Source of the DNA: Cliona cf. orientalis
Taxonomy: Eukaryota; Porifera; Demospongiae; Clionaida; Clionaidae
NCBI GenBank assembly: GCA_963930775.1
Contig: OZ005689.1
Coordinates: forward strand, 372,001-436,000
Length of the DNA: 64,000 nt
Reading direction: 5' to 3'
In this document: positions 51,251-63,781 of the stretch, one piece after another
Layout: each line of letters begins with the position of its first letter
Numbering within the stretch: the first letter of the stretch is position 1
Notes under the pieces: model-generated
What the model saw: only the letters and a program-made list of their open reading frames with translations
The model's database searches: none
What the model was told of the DNA's origin: nothing
Made by a program: the position numbers and the translations under genes

Positions 51251-53227
51251 GTTGTATATAGTATAACCAACGTCCTTTGCTTCTTTGAAGAAGTCGAGAT
51301 TGACCATTGCTCTGACCAGCCATGGACACTGCCCCCTCAAGGGCAAAGGTCACCGGCTTGTGTGGACCAAGCTGATAGGCCACTGTAGTCAGTAGGCCGT
51401 GCTGTGACATCACTGGTTGCTAGGTGACACAGAGAACAGAGAAAGAGTGAATATTGATAACTGACATGCATGTACCCAAATAAGGTTCCACACCTGTCCT
51501 GTGTTGTAGAGAAGAAAGCATCCGGTGCCATAAGTGTTCTTAGCATCTCCTGGGTTGAAACACTGCTGACCTACCAGGGCAGCCTGCTGGTCACCAATAC
51601 ACTGAGGGAGGGAGGAGAAGGACAAGGCGGGGAAAGAGGAAGGGATTGGAGCCCTTTTCCTTTCCCTCTCTCTCTGTCCCTCCCTCCCTCTCTCTCTCCT
51701 TCCCTTCTCTCTCCCTCCCCATCCCTCCTTCCCTTTCTCTCTGTCCCTCACTCTTTCTCTCTCTCTCTTCTTCCCCTCCCTTTTCCCTTCTCTCTTCCCC
51801 TCCTTCCCTCCTTTCCTCCCTCTCACCCAGATGAGCCATGTGTCGACTGTTCCAAAGAAGCAGTTTCCTTCCTCCATGGCTTTAATAGCATCTGGACAGT
51901 TCTCCATCATCCACTTGATCTTCACGGCACTGAAGTATGTGCTGATTGGCAGTCCACAGCGAGGCTGAAACAATATCAAAAAAATTAACTACACTAGAGA
52001 AAGGTTCAGAGGTCACTGGGGACTTACTCTGAGGTGGTCCAGGCTCTTAGTGGGTGTGGCTTCAATCATTCTCTTGACAACGCCAGCCGTTCTTCCATCG
52101 TTCCGAACGATGGCTGGATGAAGGGGTTTCCCCGTATGTTTGTCCCAGAGGAGGGTTGTCTCTCGCTGGTTGGTGATGCCAATCCCTCTGAGGCTGTCTG
52201 TCTGTAGGCCTTTGGCTGCCATGTCATCAGCAACCTAGTGAGGGAGGGAGAGGGAGAGAGAGGGAGGAGAAGAGGAGGGAAGTTAAAGACATTGCCACAT
52301 TCTCAGCTACCTTGTCCAGGCACCTCCTCACTGAGCTCACATACTCCTCTCCATCCTGCTCAAACCAACTACAAATAAAGAAATGTGGTCATCAATATTC
52401 AAGTATTCAACTATCACAGCACTACGGCAGTGGGAGGGAGTAGGACCTCAAGTTAGGGGTGGCCCCAGACTATGCCAGTTTCTTGTTTAGAGTAGAAAAT
52501 CATGCAAGATAAGCAGCAGCAGTCATGAGTAGCTATCAGCTCACCCTTCCTTGGGGAAGACTTGTTTGATCTCTTCCTGGTGCTTGGAGACCAGCTCAAA
52601 CTGCTCATTGAAGACCTTCAAAACAGTACAGAGTACCACGTGTACGTGAGACACGTATATTCCAACAAGGACGAAGACAGCTTAGCTTAAATTAGCGGCC
52701 ATGCAGCTGTACCTACCAGTAGTCGTGAGCTGCCAGTTCTCTGGTCCACTGCTCCAATCAGAGACATTCTCTCGGGTCAGCTATAGCAAGTTAGGGGCGG
52801 GGAGGTGGGCGTGACTTTTGTTACGCTCATGGTACAAAGTTCATTCAGGAGCGCGCGCCCCTTAGCATGCAAGCTGGCCAGGCAGTTTGTTCAGAACACG
52901 CTATATATATAGCTCTATCTGTTTATTTTGTGGAAATCCGGATCCACACGATTATCTGGGTGCCAGCCCATTCACACGAGTCTTTGGATAAATTGAAATA
53001 ATCATAATTATTCTGCATGGAGACAATGTCACGGTATGGGCACACAATAGCTAGTACAAGTGATACAAATTCACACTATTAGTCACAGCGAGTTATGAAA
53101 AGAGTTGACCATCATAATAATAAATTAAAGGCTGATCGATACAAAAATAAAATAAATACAAACTATGGTGACCAAAAAAATTAATTAGTGATGGATGAAT
53201 AATAACAACACTGGTACAACTCAACAA

Positions 53228-56200
53228 TCACTTTGTTGACAATGACTCCAAATAGCTGACCACATGGCTATGACCGTTTCTACGTGCTAGTTCCAGTGGT
53301 GTCATATTACTCCATCCCCTTATGTTAGGTGAGCATTGGATGGTCTGGATGTAGTACTGAACCACTTCAAGGTGGCCCTTACGTGCAGCATCATGAAGAG
53401 GTGTGTTACGATCACTGGCACGGCAGAGTGGGTTACAGAGTTTATCTTCAATTAGATACTTCACTATGTGTAGGTGTCCATGCATGGCGGCCATATGAAG
53501 TGGTGTTACTTGTTGCTCGTCTACTTGTGATGGGTTGCAGTTCATTTGTTCGATGAGGTACTTCACGATGTCCATGCTGCCTGCTTGACATGCATGGTGA
53601 AGAGGACTCCTACCCCACTGACCTGGAGCGTTGGGGTCACAGTTCAACTCAGAGATGAAGAAGGCCACTACTTTAAAGTGACCATCGAGTGCAGCAAGAT
53701 GGAGAGAAGTGTTGCCACGAGAGTTCCTGCTGAGTGGATTGCTGTGATGCTTCAGAGTTAGATATCTCACTACATCTAGACGTCCGTCCTGTGCTGCGAG
53801 ATGTAGTGGTGTCTCCTTGTCCTCACCTGGACAACATGATGGATCACACTTGGCTTCTTCAATAAGGTAGCTGACAACTTCTAAGCGACCTCCTTGTGCA
53901 GCATGGTGTAGAGCAGGCCTACCCATGAATCCAGGAGTGTTGGGGTCGAAGTTTAGCTTGGAGATGAAGAATTTGACGACTGGTAAGTGTCCATAGAGTG
54001 CTGCTAAGTGAAATGGAGTGCTTCTATCTTTCCTTCTCTCATTAAGCACGTCTTCAAGTGACATGTACTTTTGCATTTCATTGATGAGAAATTTTATTAC
54101 ATCCATATCACCACCCTGACAAGATGTATGAAGAGACGTGTCGCCCCAGTGTTCATCCTTAGAAAGTGGGTCCACCTGTTGCTCACCAACCAGATACTGG
54201 ACCAGTTCAAGATGTTTGAACTTCACTGCTGTATGAAGAGTTGTCCGTCCATACTGTCCCTGACATGCTGGAGAAAGACCTTTTACTTCTATGAAGAACT
54301 TCATCACACTCAGATCACCTCCCTCTGCAGCCCAGTGTAGGGCAGTGTCTCCATGCTCGTTCTTTAGTAAAGGATTGACGTTTTCAGTTTCTACTAACTG
54401 TTTTACAGTGTCTATTTCTCCCCTGAGTGAAGCCTGGTGTAGTTCCAGTCCACTGGAGTCATCAGGCGGTCGTAGTTTAGCAGCTTCACGTTCCATTCTC
54501 AGATAAGGCTCGTCTCTAAGGTCCCTTTCCAGCAAGTTCTGGTGTGTAAGTGTATTGGTGTGTGTACATGTGTGTGAATGTGTGCACAGCCCATCCTGTG
54601 TGCATATGAGCCTGTCCTGTTTATGTGTGTGTATGCATATTAATTAAACCAGGTGCCGGCTAGTCTTGTTTATAATTAGCTTTGATATGTTGTAAAAGGA
54701 GCTATAATTCTGTTTTGACAATGCTAAGCCAATAGACCCCTAACTGTTGCTCTATGGGATTGGAGACTAGACCACATACATGTATACTCAAGAAATAAAA
54801 TTGAATTTTTTTATACACTATAAGTACTCCATAGAGAGCACATACATTGCACAATCTGTATCTACTTTAAATTTGTGTGCATGATTAAAATTTTGTGAAT
54901 TTAGGAAAAACAATGGAAATGCTGCTTGGTTGTAGGGGTTCCGATGATGTCAGCCAAAATACCATTCTCTCTCTGTAGACTAGAAAGATATGAAATGCTA
55001 CTACATGTACCTTGCAGCCATTTTACATTCTGATTCGGTTCCATAGGCCATTTGGATCCCCTATACAGACTAACTAGACCTTGGAGATCGACTACATAAC
55101 CCTGATACCCGGAACCCAGCCCCTGACCCCTCTGAATCTCTATTACATATACCGTAGAGCGGGAAATTTTCGAGGGTATTAATTTTCATGAAAAGTAAGA
55201 TTTAGCCTCCAAATTTAATTTTCGTGAGTCTAAATTTCTTGGCTCTTGACAATTGCACTTGCCACGCCCCGTTCGCCATCATCAAGCAAAGCTACCGATG
55301 ACTGTCACCGAAGTGACAGAAACAGAAATTTTCCAGTCTCATACTGTGTTCAATGATCGCAAAGACTCAACAGATTGGAGGCAGATGCCATGCGTTTGAT
55401 CACGATCGCGTGCATGCTCGTGGCAACTTTACCAGACGACCTTTACCTACTGTGGCAAATTTTCGTGGGGTGTAAATTTCGTGACCGTTAGAGCAGTCAT
55501 GAAAATGACGAAAATCAGCCCCCCACGAAAATTACCTGCTATACGGTATATTTCTGAAATGTAAGGGCCGTACATGTATATGGACCGGGGGAATAAAAAA
55601 ATAGGGGGGTCCAAATTTGTCGTGACAGATGTCTGCATTTCAGCCAGCGAATAGCTAGCAGCCAAACAGTATAGCACTTCAATGTCACGAGCATTATTTA
55701 GAATACTATATCAACGATCTATGTATATTTACAGTAGGCCACTTAGTTGTGTGCATGAACAGAAAGCAGAGTGGGCACTATTGGTAGGCGTGGCTATGAT
55801 GGCTAACAAAAGAGAGCACTATTTATGATGCGCATGGATCCTGTCCCTCAATGTGAAGCACACTATAGCCAGTATTTCAACTGATTCATCGTGCTTACAA
55901 GTCACTCAGGTGCCTAGTTCTCAAGATATGGCAATTTTTGTGCTATTAAAAACAACAGCAATGACATATGACCAGTTACTATACCCATTGTGCATGGGTA
56001 ACTATTGAGGGGGTGAACCATCGCTCACAGCATGATAATCTAGTATGACCCACTTGAGGGGGATATGCTTTAGCTAATAAAAATCCATCATCTATGGTTC
56101 ATCTATGAAATTCAGCACCTCTTCAACATATTTTACACAAAATAAGATTACTAGGGTGATGTAAATCATCGAGGGGGCGAGCCTTCGCTCGTAATAGTTA

Positions 56201-59200
56201 TTGACCAACTCCCGAGGTTTGTATGCAGTATAGAAGCACAAATCCCGAGGGCAAAGCCCGAGGGATGAGTGCTTCTATACTGCATACAAAGCGAGGGATT
56301 GGTCAATAACTATTTTCTAGCCCATTGTTTCCATGGATACAATAAACATGTTTTTAGCCCCCAAGAACTGTATGAATGTTTGCCCTCACCCTCAGGAACT
56401 GTATAATAGTAAACATATGGACATGAACCCTACAAGGAGGGACTGTATCACATATACAGTACCTTGTATACCTTAGTAACCACATAGCAATGGGCTAGAA
56501 ATGATATTATAAACTTTATTAAAATTTAATAGTAGAGGGGGAGGATTGGGATGCCCCTCTAGTACAAGCAGCTACATGTATCTGTTGCTTAGCTGACTCG
56601 GTGTATATTGTCACTATGAAGACCAAGGGATGAGGAGTATGCATGATTCATCCCCACTACGTCGGGAGTTTTGCCACTGAGCAGCTACTCTGACTACTAC
56701 AATGTCATGTAAGTACCGGTATGTGGCTACAGAATTGTACAACTAGCTAGCTAGGCCACTCCAATGAAATTCCTTGTTTCTCATCACTTCAGTATCTCCT
56801 GGAGGATGCGGGCGGGCGGTCATTATCATTATTCATTATCAGATTTGGACAGTAATCTGACGACCACTACCTACAATTTTATTCTCGAGCATGCGCATTA
56901 AGAACCCAAGTATGGAAAGTTGCTACTGCGCATGCTCAAGAATAACATTGTAGGTAATGGTCGTCTAGTAACTGTGGGTGATAGTGCTCGAAATCAATAG
57001 TAGAACGAACTGGCACCAAAATAATGAATAATGAGTTTAGAAGTGCGGCTCAAAAAAAGCAGGCGGGCGGGTGATGAGAAACAACGCATGCGCTATGAGC
57101 TAGCAAGCACGTGTTTGACGTATCGCTACATACATACAAACATACATACATACATACATAAGTACAGCGATTTTCTCGTAGTACTGATTAGTGTGGGGCT
57201 CACTCAGGCTCACCCCAATTAATAGTAATTTGTGGCAAAGGCATGATACTCATACAGGAGTAAAATGTATAGTAATTACCGTATAGCGGGAAATTTTTGA
57301 GGGTATTAATTAACCCTCGGCGCATGCGCGAGGGTTACAGTAGTTGGTCTGTCTGTCTGTCTGTCTGTTATCACGCTAGCTGCTACATACCTCGTTTGCG
57401 AGTCCAATTTGCGGTGTTGTAAGGTTCCTTATGGCGTTTTCAACCCATGATTTGTGTGGATTTCTCGGGAAATGCTTTGTTCGCTAGTTTTGGCGTCATC
57501 TGCCGATTCTAAGCTTCTTGACTTTGCCCGAGCTAGCGATAGCATGACTTAACGTATAAATAGGTTGTGCGCTATATACGGTATGTATGTCTATTACCGT
57601 ATTTCTTCTAAAAATTCGGCATGAAAATAATAATATTGCCTTAGCTTCGCCGAATTTTTAGAGGTTAATATTCAAAATTCTGTCTGCGTGTGCATTCTAT
57701 TCCTGTTTATAGCATATATGCGTGACGATCTTTGCCGAAAATTAGAGATTATTTTCGATCACTCGGTAAAGGGTGCTGAATAGTTAGAGGGGCCGAATTT
57801 TTAGAAGAAATACGGTAACCCTCAGCGCATGCGCGGTTGAATCAATCCCCGTTGCTCAGTCCACTGGCGAGCTTTTGACGATCGTTGGGATGATAGATCT
57901 ATAGACTCAGTGGCTTCTTTTCAACTCTAAGGCTTAGCTGCCAATTGCCATGTGTATTCTTGTGGTACTCTTTGACTCTCTGGCTTGTATGCATGCATGG
58001 CATTACAGTGCTTGAACCCAAGTGAGTTGCGATAGCTACTGTTGGACATGCAATATTGCTCAGTGTGCTTCAGTCTTGTGCCAAGTGTTAGTGTGGAGTT
58101 CGATACAATATATTATCCCAGGGTTGTTACTGCTGTGAGCCGTTGAACCTTGCATAACACTGCTGTGTATTAGCCTCGTCCCCAGTCCTGGTAGTCTCAC
58201 CCCTGGCAGCCCACAGCCCTTTAGCTACCCCCTTGTCTGCATGCAACTGTTGAAGCATGTAGCTAGCTAATTACGCCATGCAACGCGCCGAGGGTTTTGT
58301 GCTCGAGAGAGCTCTAGTTTTTGCTGTTTTCATGGATCAGGGTGAATCCACGAAATTTTATACCTCGAAATTTTTAAAACTTACGACCACTTCCACATAG
58401 CAAGCCAGTGCTGTTCACGTCAGGTATAAGTAAATGCCGTCACATGACACGTTTTGCTTCTCTAGCTAACTAGCACCTTGAACGTGGAACGAGATGCTTT
58501 GATACTCGTGGTAGCCACGGATCATCGCCTCCACAACATAGCTTCGTAGTTCAGACATAGTTAGCTCATGTTTAACACTATCTGCACACACGTGTGAAAG
58601 AAGAGGGGCGTGTTTTTTATTACATCCAATTTGTGGGTGTGGCTTTGCCTCAGGGCTGATCCTCAAATATTAAAACGCGAAAAAGTTCAAAATCCCACAT
58701 CCGCAAAAATTACTACCCTTGAAAATTTCCTGCTATACGGTATTATGTACGTCAAATGTGGAAAATATTTGACTGAACCTCTAGTGTAACTACACGTACA
58801 GTGAAACTCCGCTTAACAGACCCCTCAATGGTGGACACTGCTGGCAATATTATAACGGAATGTCCGGATTATATCTCTACAATGTACACAGACCACAAAA
58901 CAATCACTATACCCTACTGTTCTGTGCAACAGACACTTACTTTGGTCATATTTGAGCCTGCACATTAGTCTGCATAATTAATTTTACAGTTTGGCATACC
59001 TACCATAAAAATCGGTAAGTATCAGCGACTAGAAATTGGCTTGGTTAGAGCTGGGAATCCCTTATTATCACCCATAGTCTAACTTTATCATAATTGATCA
59101 TGATTTAAATGTAAATGCCAGAGCTAAGGACACCTAAGGTTGGGAGTCCATTTAGAGGTCATTTCACATCAATATTTTTCGCTTACCTCGCTAAACTGAG

Positions 59201-62175
59201 AAGTTGCTCCCATAGTAACCTGGGACCTAGTAGCAGCACCAGCTGTTAATGTTCCAAATGCTGAATCAGCAGTGATGGAGGAAGTAGACTTGCCCATTAC
59301 CATAGAAACCAAATCAACATCTGATTCTGATGAGAAAGACAAAAATGTGGTATTGGTGAAATAGCATACTTATTTACATGTAAATAAGCTACTACAGATG
59401 CATGGATATAAAAAACTATTAGAGCATTGGACTCTTCGTCAACTGCAAGGGGGCTTGAGGAGGCATGCTTCCCCATAAAAATTTGACCCCTAAGACAGAA
59501 ATTTTATTACAAGTAGAGAATTGTGATAGTGAGCAAGTTTCAAGAACGGGGAACATCATGCAGATGGGAGTGGGGGTGGTGGGGGAGGTATCACAGGCCC
59601 CCACATCGAAGGATAATAATATTATATACTGTAGAATCCCGCGATTATGCCCCCCCCCCTTTATGCATGCTAGCATTGGGCAAAAGGGGGGAGGGGGCTC
59701 ATACGCGGGATCCTAATATTTCCGTGTGATAACCATTACCGACCATCAAATGCCATGTGGGCGCGCAATTTCTGTACTTCCTCTGGTTGGTGGGCAAAAC
59801 TTGAGAAAAACGATAAAGTAAGACACAAATAGCTACATGTAGTTTGTTAGTTGTAGCTACTGTTTTTACTTGGCTTATGGTCGGTAATGTCTGCATTTTA
59901 TAGTGGGAGCTTATATGCTACCTACATGTATGCAGTAACTTGAGCTAAAAATGCAGGTGGGAGCATAATTGTGGGATTCTACAGTATTAGCATTTACATG
60001 TACCAGCAGCATCATGTGCTTCAGTCACTGAGTCAGTGGTGGAGTCGGCATCATCATCCACAACCAGATCAGCCATCAAACTAGGAACTTCACTCAATGC
60101 AACCACTGTTCCACTCAATTTCAGTTCTTCATCCTACAATTAAGTAATATACAATTATTGCACACTCCTTCATTGAATAGTGTGATTTATTACTACCCAA
60201 GGTGTGGGTATATTCCACGAGGCCGAAGGCCGAGTGGAATATTCACACCGAGGGTAGTAATAAACACACTATTCAATGAGAAGGAGTGTGCAATTGTTGT
60301 TTTATTATAATAGAATAGGACTAATAACTGTAGTGCTAGCTAGGAATCAATGGCTGTATCTCAGACTCAGAGAGACATTATAGGAATTGCTACAGCACAG
60401 CCACCGCGCACTTGCCTATATTACTCTGGTGTGTGCATGTACTCTGACCACACATTGTCATGTCAACCAATTACCACTCTGTGGCCACGTCATCTTAGGC
60501 ACCGCCCTCTTCACGCTTGATTCACTGCTGACAAGGCACAGCTGGGTTCGCGCGAAAGGCAGCCAGCCATGGCGCCGCACATCGACGAACGTGACAAGTT
60601 TTAAACAGCTTTGGAGTGGAAAATAAGCTGGTGAGTCTATAAGGAATCCATGCATAGACCACTCTGCCTATAGACTACTGGTGTTCACTGTACAGTACTA
60701 GCTAGTCAGGCTGCATGTAGGCTAGTGATGGCCACCGCTACAACGTGGCCGTCATTGTGAGCGGTCGAACTAGCTTTCTTCTATCCGTTTGTGAATGCCT
60801 GAGAGTCTGTTGGACAGAGCTAGCAATAGAGCTTACCTAACCATAGCGTTATTCTGGACTACTGATTTGATGTCGCCATTCTTTTTTGTTTGAATCGCCA
60901 TGGTTACTGTGTGGAGCTCAACTACGCGCATTGCGCGTTCTGGCGCAGTGGAATACCGTGAATTATTCTACGCTAATTGACCAATCAGATTACAGTATTA
61001 GTACTATACTATATAGCCCCGTTTACACTAGGCCTTTAAACCAGCTTGGAAGCCAGCTTAGTTTAAGCTGGCTTAGTGTAAACGCGCTAAACCGCTTTAC
61101 AAGTCGCCTTCTAAACTGGTTTGTAAACCACGTCTGGGAGGTGGTTTGAAACCGGTTTCAAACCGGTTTAGGATATGTTGCTGTACAAACTGTCCATGTG
61201 TAAACGCTCTAAGCTGGCTTAAGGCGCTTACATAAGCTGGCTTGAGGCCCTACGTGTAAACGCGATTAAAGCGCATTCCAAAGCGGTTTAGTCTAAGCCA
61301 GCTTGTATGTGTAAACGGGGCTTATAATAATATCAATTATTGAAGCTACATCACATTGACACAACATGAAGATACCTCATTTGTGAAGTGATAATCTCCA
61401 CAGGACAGGCTGACGACACCCAGACCACCTAAAGCTCTTTTCTGATCAATAGAAAGGGGGAAAATGTCTTCCTTCACAAAGTCGGGGATTTGAAAGGTCA
61501 ATTTCAAACTACCAAGCTCAATTTTACACAGCTTCAGAGCAGCATCTGAAGAGAGCTTCAAAATCTCAGCTAATTTTCTCACAAACAGTTGCAATGAGCT
61601 GACAGTGTAATTGTCGTATGTTTCATCAAGGGTCATGAACAGTTCAGCATTTCCGTCGGTCATCGCTCCAAGTTCTGATGGACATTCATACACATGTCGT
61701 CTGGCGTAGTCACTGAAATCTTTCTTATACTTGGTGAGGTTGGCCTTGTCTTCTGTTGTTCCTAGTTTGTCAATAACCAATTCTATTATGCCAAAATTGA
61801 AGAACGAGCAGTAGTCACCAACTATTCCCATTGCTTCTTCAATGCGCTCAGCTGTTCTCAGTTGAGGGAAATAGTGCCTCAAAACTGGTTGTTTTGGGTC
61901 ATGATATGCTGGCTTGACTGATCCCAAACAGACTAAGTGAGTGTAAAGAGCTTGTGGAGAAGTGCCGCGTTCCTTGAGAGACAAGACAGTGGATGAGAAT
62001 AAGTCTTGAAATTTGAACATTATGTCCATTGATTCAGCATACAGTCTCTGGTGAAGTTTCTCCTTGTCTTCCTTGCTCATCTTCTTTAGGTCAAGACTGG
62101 GGAAGGTAAGCTTTGGTTTTGATTGAGGAAGATTGTTGGAACACTCAGCACTCCCTTCCTCATGTGTGCAAGCTG
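53228..62175 (-). CDS. Third 2A-family gene, C-terminal exons 5-8 (gene 3, runs off the right edge)
   Basis: Exons (minus): 62175-61376 (800 nt), 60133-60004 (130 nt), 59326-59187 (140 nt), 54538-53228 (1311 nt, stop at 53228). Lengths, order and phases (1->0, 0->1, 1->0, 0->end) match exons 5-8 of gene 2; exon 6 is 12 nt shorter. The ankyrin exon has 12 repeats and starts NLLERDLRDEPYLRMERE. The death-domain, 2A and membrane exons would lie beyond 64000, judging from the collinear intron sequence still present at 63480-64000. Its longer introns come from insertions missing in gene 2. No frameshift is visible in these four exons, so both copies look functional. Confidence 0.68.
55152..55546. 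mobile_element. MITE with CCGTAGAGCGGGAAATTTTC ends
   Basis: Ends CCGTAGAGCGGGAAATTTTC and complement (GAAAATTACCTGCTATACGG), TA flanks, 395 bp, in gene 3 intron 7. Related to the outer element of the nest at 57279-58740. Confidence 0.55.
56188..56317. repeat. Foldback (hairpin) repeat in gene 3 intron 7
   Basis: AATAGTTATTGACCAA, TTTGTATGCAGTATAGAAGC and CCCGAGGG are mirrored by their complements. Same design as 60157-60297. Confidence 0.55.
56754..57090. mobile_element. Partial MITE of the GGCC/CCGCCCGC group
   Basis: The left end reads GGCCACTCCAATGAAATTCC, then GTTTCTCATCAC, and GCGGGCGGGCG lies inside. The right side has the complementary GGCGGGCGGGTGATGAGAAAC, but the terminal GGCC is not found. 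It lies in intron 7 of gene 3. Confidence 0.5.
57279..58740. mobile_element. Nested MITEs, outer element
   Basis: Outer ends CCGTATAGCGGGAAATTTTT and complement (GAAAATTTCCTGCTATACGG), TA flanks. A second repeat (about 57313-58320, starting AACCCTCGGCGCATGCGCGA) is inserted inside and itself contains the third element at 57598-57814. The second repeat also occurs inverted at about 26625-27330. Confidence 0.55.
57598..57814. mobile_element. Nested MITEs, innermost element
   Basis: Ends CCGTATTTCTTCTAAAAATT and complement, TA flanks, 217 bp. The empty site (GTCTATTAACCCTC on the complementary strand) is visible at about 27184-27197. Confidence 0.6.
59631..59984. mobile_element. MITE in gene 3 intron 6
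   Basis: Counterpart of 28753-29112 with the same ends (ACTGTAGAATCCCGCGATTA). Confidence 0.55.
60157..60297. repeat. Foldback (hairpin) repeat in gene 3 intron 5
   Basis: GCACACTCCTTCATTGAATA, then TATTACTACCC and TATTCCAC, are mirrored by their complements around GAGGCCGAAGGCC. Almost the whole 140 bp can pair. Absent from gene 2. Confidence 0.6.
61016..61321. mobile_element. MITE with GCCCCGTTTACAC ends in gene 3 intron 5
   Basis: Ends GCCCCGTTTACAC and complement. The interior is built of AAGCTGGCTTA, AAACCGGTTT and GTGTAAACGC repeats. 306 bp. Absent from the 64-bp intron at the same place in gene 2 (29268-29331). Confidence 0.6.
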
Positions 62176-62287
62176 CTGGAAAACAAATGACTAATAGTAT
62201 CTTATAAGCAGAAATTTTCACCAAGATAAAATTTTCATACAAGCCAATGCAGGATTGCATTCAGAAGGGGGGGCGCATGCACTGAAA

Positions 62288-62288
<1 letters not shown>

Positions 62289-62323
<35 letters not shown>
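62289..62323. repeat. Poly-C tract
   Basis: A run of 35 C. Runs of 15 to 29 C also occur at 8881-8899, 10261-10278 and 46275-46303. Such runs are prone to assembly error. Confidence 0.9.
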
Positions 62324-62715
62324 AGAATTCCATGATAATATAATATAATATTATGTATATAGCACAAAATTAAAAATATGATTACATACATAAGAAAGAA
62401 GACATCGTTTGTTATCACAGCATTATTGTGTGATTTATTAATTTTACTAGTATACACATGGCAGCGGTGCACATATACACACGTACAAAGTAAGTCATCT
62501 GTGAGATCCCCCCTCCCCAGAAAAAATATCCTGTATGCAACCATGCAATGCCAATGCCAATGCCATGCCGATCATTGGCAAAAAACTGTTGCAGTCAATT
62601 GCTTGTTGTTCGATAAGTAGTACTAGTAGTACATCGTCAATCATCTGTTATACCTGGTGTTCAAAGCCTCTTCTTTCTCAATCTCTAACCTAATGTTGCT
62701 ACTGTCTCAGGTGAA

Positions 62716-63479
62716 TTAAGGACTGGGACCGCGCACGCGCGTGCAATAATTGGTGGGCGTGGCCAACGTCAGTCGTAAAGCCGGCCAAGACGACCTCTAA
62801 CATAGATTCTAACGCAGAATACGTGGACTATATGTGAAATAGAGCGTATAAGACGCCAAAAGGATCGAAGAAGGCTTCAAACTATGCTGTTTCAGCGGTC
62901 TGCTCGATCAGCCACCTGCCTGGTCACGTGACCCTGCCACACCCATTCCTGTACAAAGTATAGGTAACCTAGTAGGGTGGCTCGATCGGAGAACAAAGAA
63001 GCCCCTGATGCCTCGCTTAACATTTTCTACAGTTTGTTTGTACCTACCTGGAGTAATCTGTCCTTTGGCAGTTTTGAAAAATTCGACAAGACGGCCGTGA
63101 GGTAAGCTTTTATAGTTGGGCGGATGGCAAAAAAATCATAATTTAGGCTATAGCGCCTAAACTAAGACAGCTTACAAAAAGCACAGGGGCAATATTGTAG
63201 ATTAGGATGTGTAGATTCTTATGAATGCCCTACCATGATGCTAGCAAGGGTGCTTGTTCTCCGGATTTTGGCTTTAATGCTGTAATAGTGCACGTACGAG
63301 ATCGGCCACGCCCTCCAAGGTGATGGTGGGCGTAGTTAATTAGTAAGCGCCTTTGATGTAGTAAAAGATTAACATTCATGTGGAGTTTGTTTCATGTCTC
63401 TGACATGCTCACAAGTGGAGATCTAAGGCCTTGTATACAAGGGACTTATCACTGTTTTAGTGCTGGTCCCGGTCCTTAA
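62716..63479. mobile_element. TIR element with TTAAGGACTGGGACC ends
   Basis: Ends TTAAGGACTGGGACC and complement (GGTCCCGGTCCTTAA). 764 bp, no long open frame. It splits a block that is continuous in the gene 2 copy (about 30337-30365). Confidence 0.55.
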
Positions 63480-63660
63480 CACACCTGAGGTCATACTTTT
63501 GAACTGTAACTTGGGACATTGCAGGACCTTTATCATAGATAGTAGTGTTGCCTCATTCCATCAGGGAGGCCAACACTGCTAGCTAAGGCCAAGAAAACTA
63601 CAATCGAGGGGCAGTAAATGAAGAAGACGAAGATCGAAGTAGGAAAGTATTTTAGCGATA

Positions 63661-63781
63661 CCGTGTTTACGCTAATAAAACGCATAATCTAGAAAATTCG
63701 CGTTCTAGGATTTTTCATAGTGTATCCTAATTTAAAATCGTAATTAATTTTTTAGCTTGCATTCTATTAGCATAAACACGG
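63661..63781. mobile_element. Short MITE with empty site in the duplicate
   Basis: 121 bp. Ends CCGTGTTTACGCTAATAAAA and complement, TA flanks. The matching position in gene 2 (30530-30531) has a single TA and no element. Confidence 0.65.

Larger units (their letters stand above)
54539..59186. other. Intron 7 of gene 3
   Basis: 4.6 kb, no coding exon recognised. The part next to the ankyrin exon is collinear with intron 7 of gene 2 (25646-28356). It is lengthened by the elements at 55152-55546, 56188-56317, 56754-57090 and 57279-58740. Confidence 0.5.

Noticed and set aside
57121..57160. CATA repeats as a CRISPR-like array
   Set aside because: Simple tetranucleotide repeat without spacers; the window is eukaryotic.
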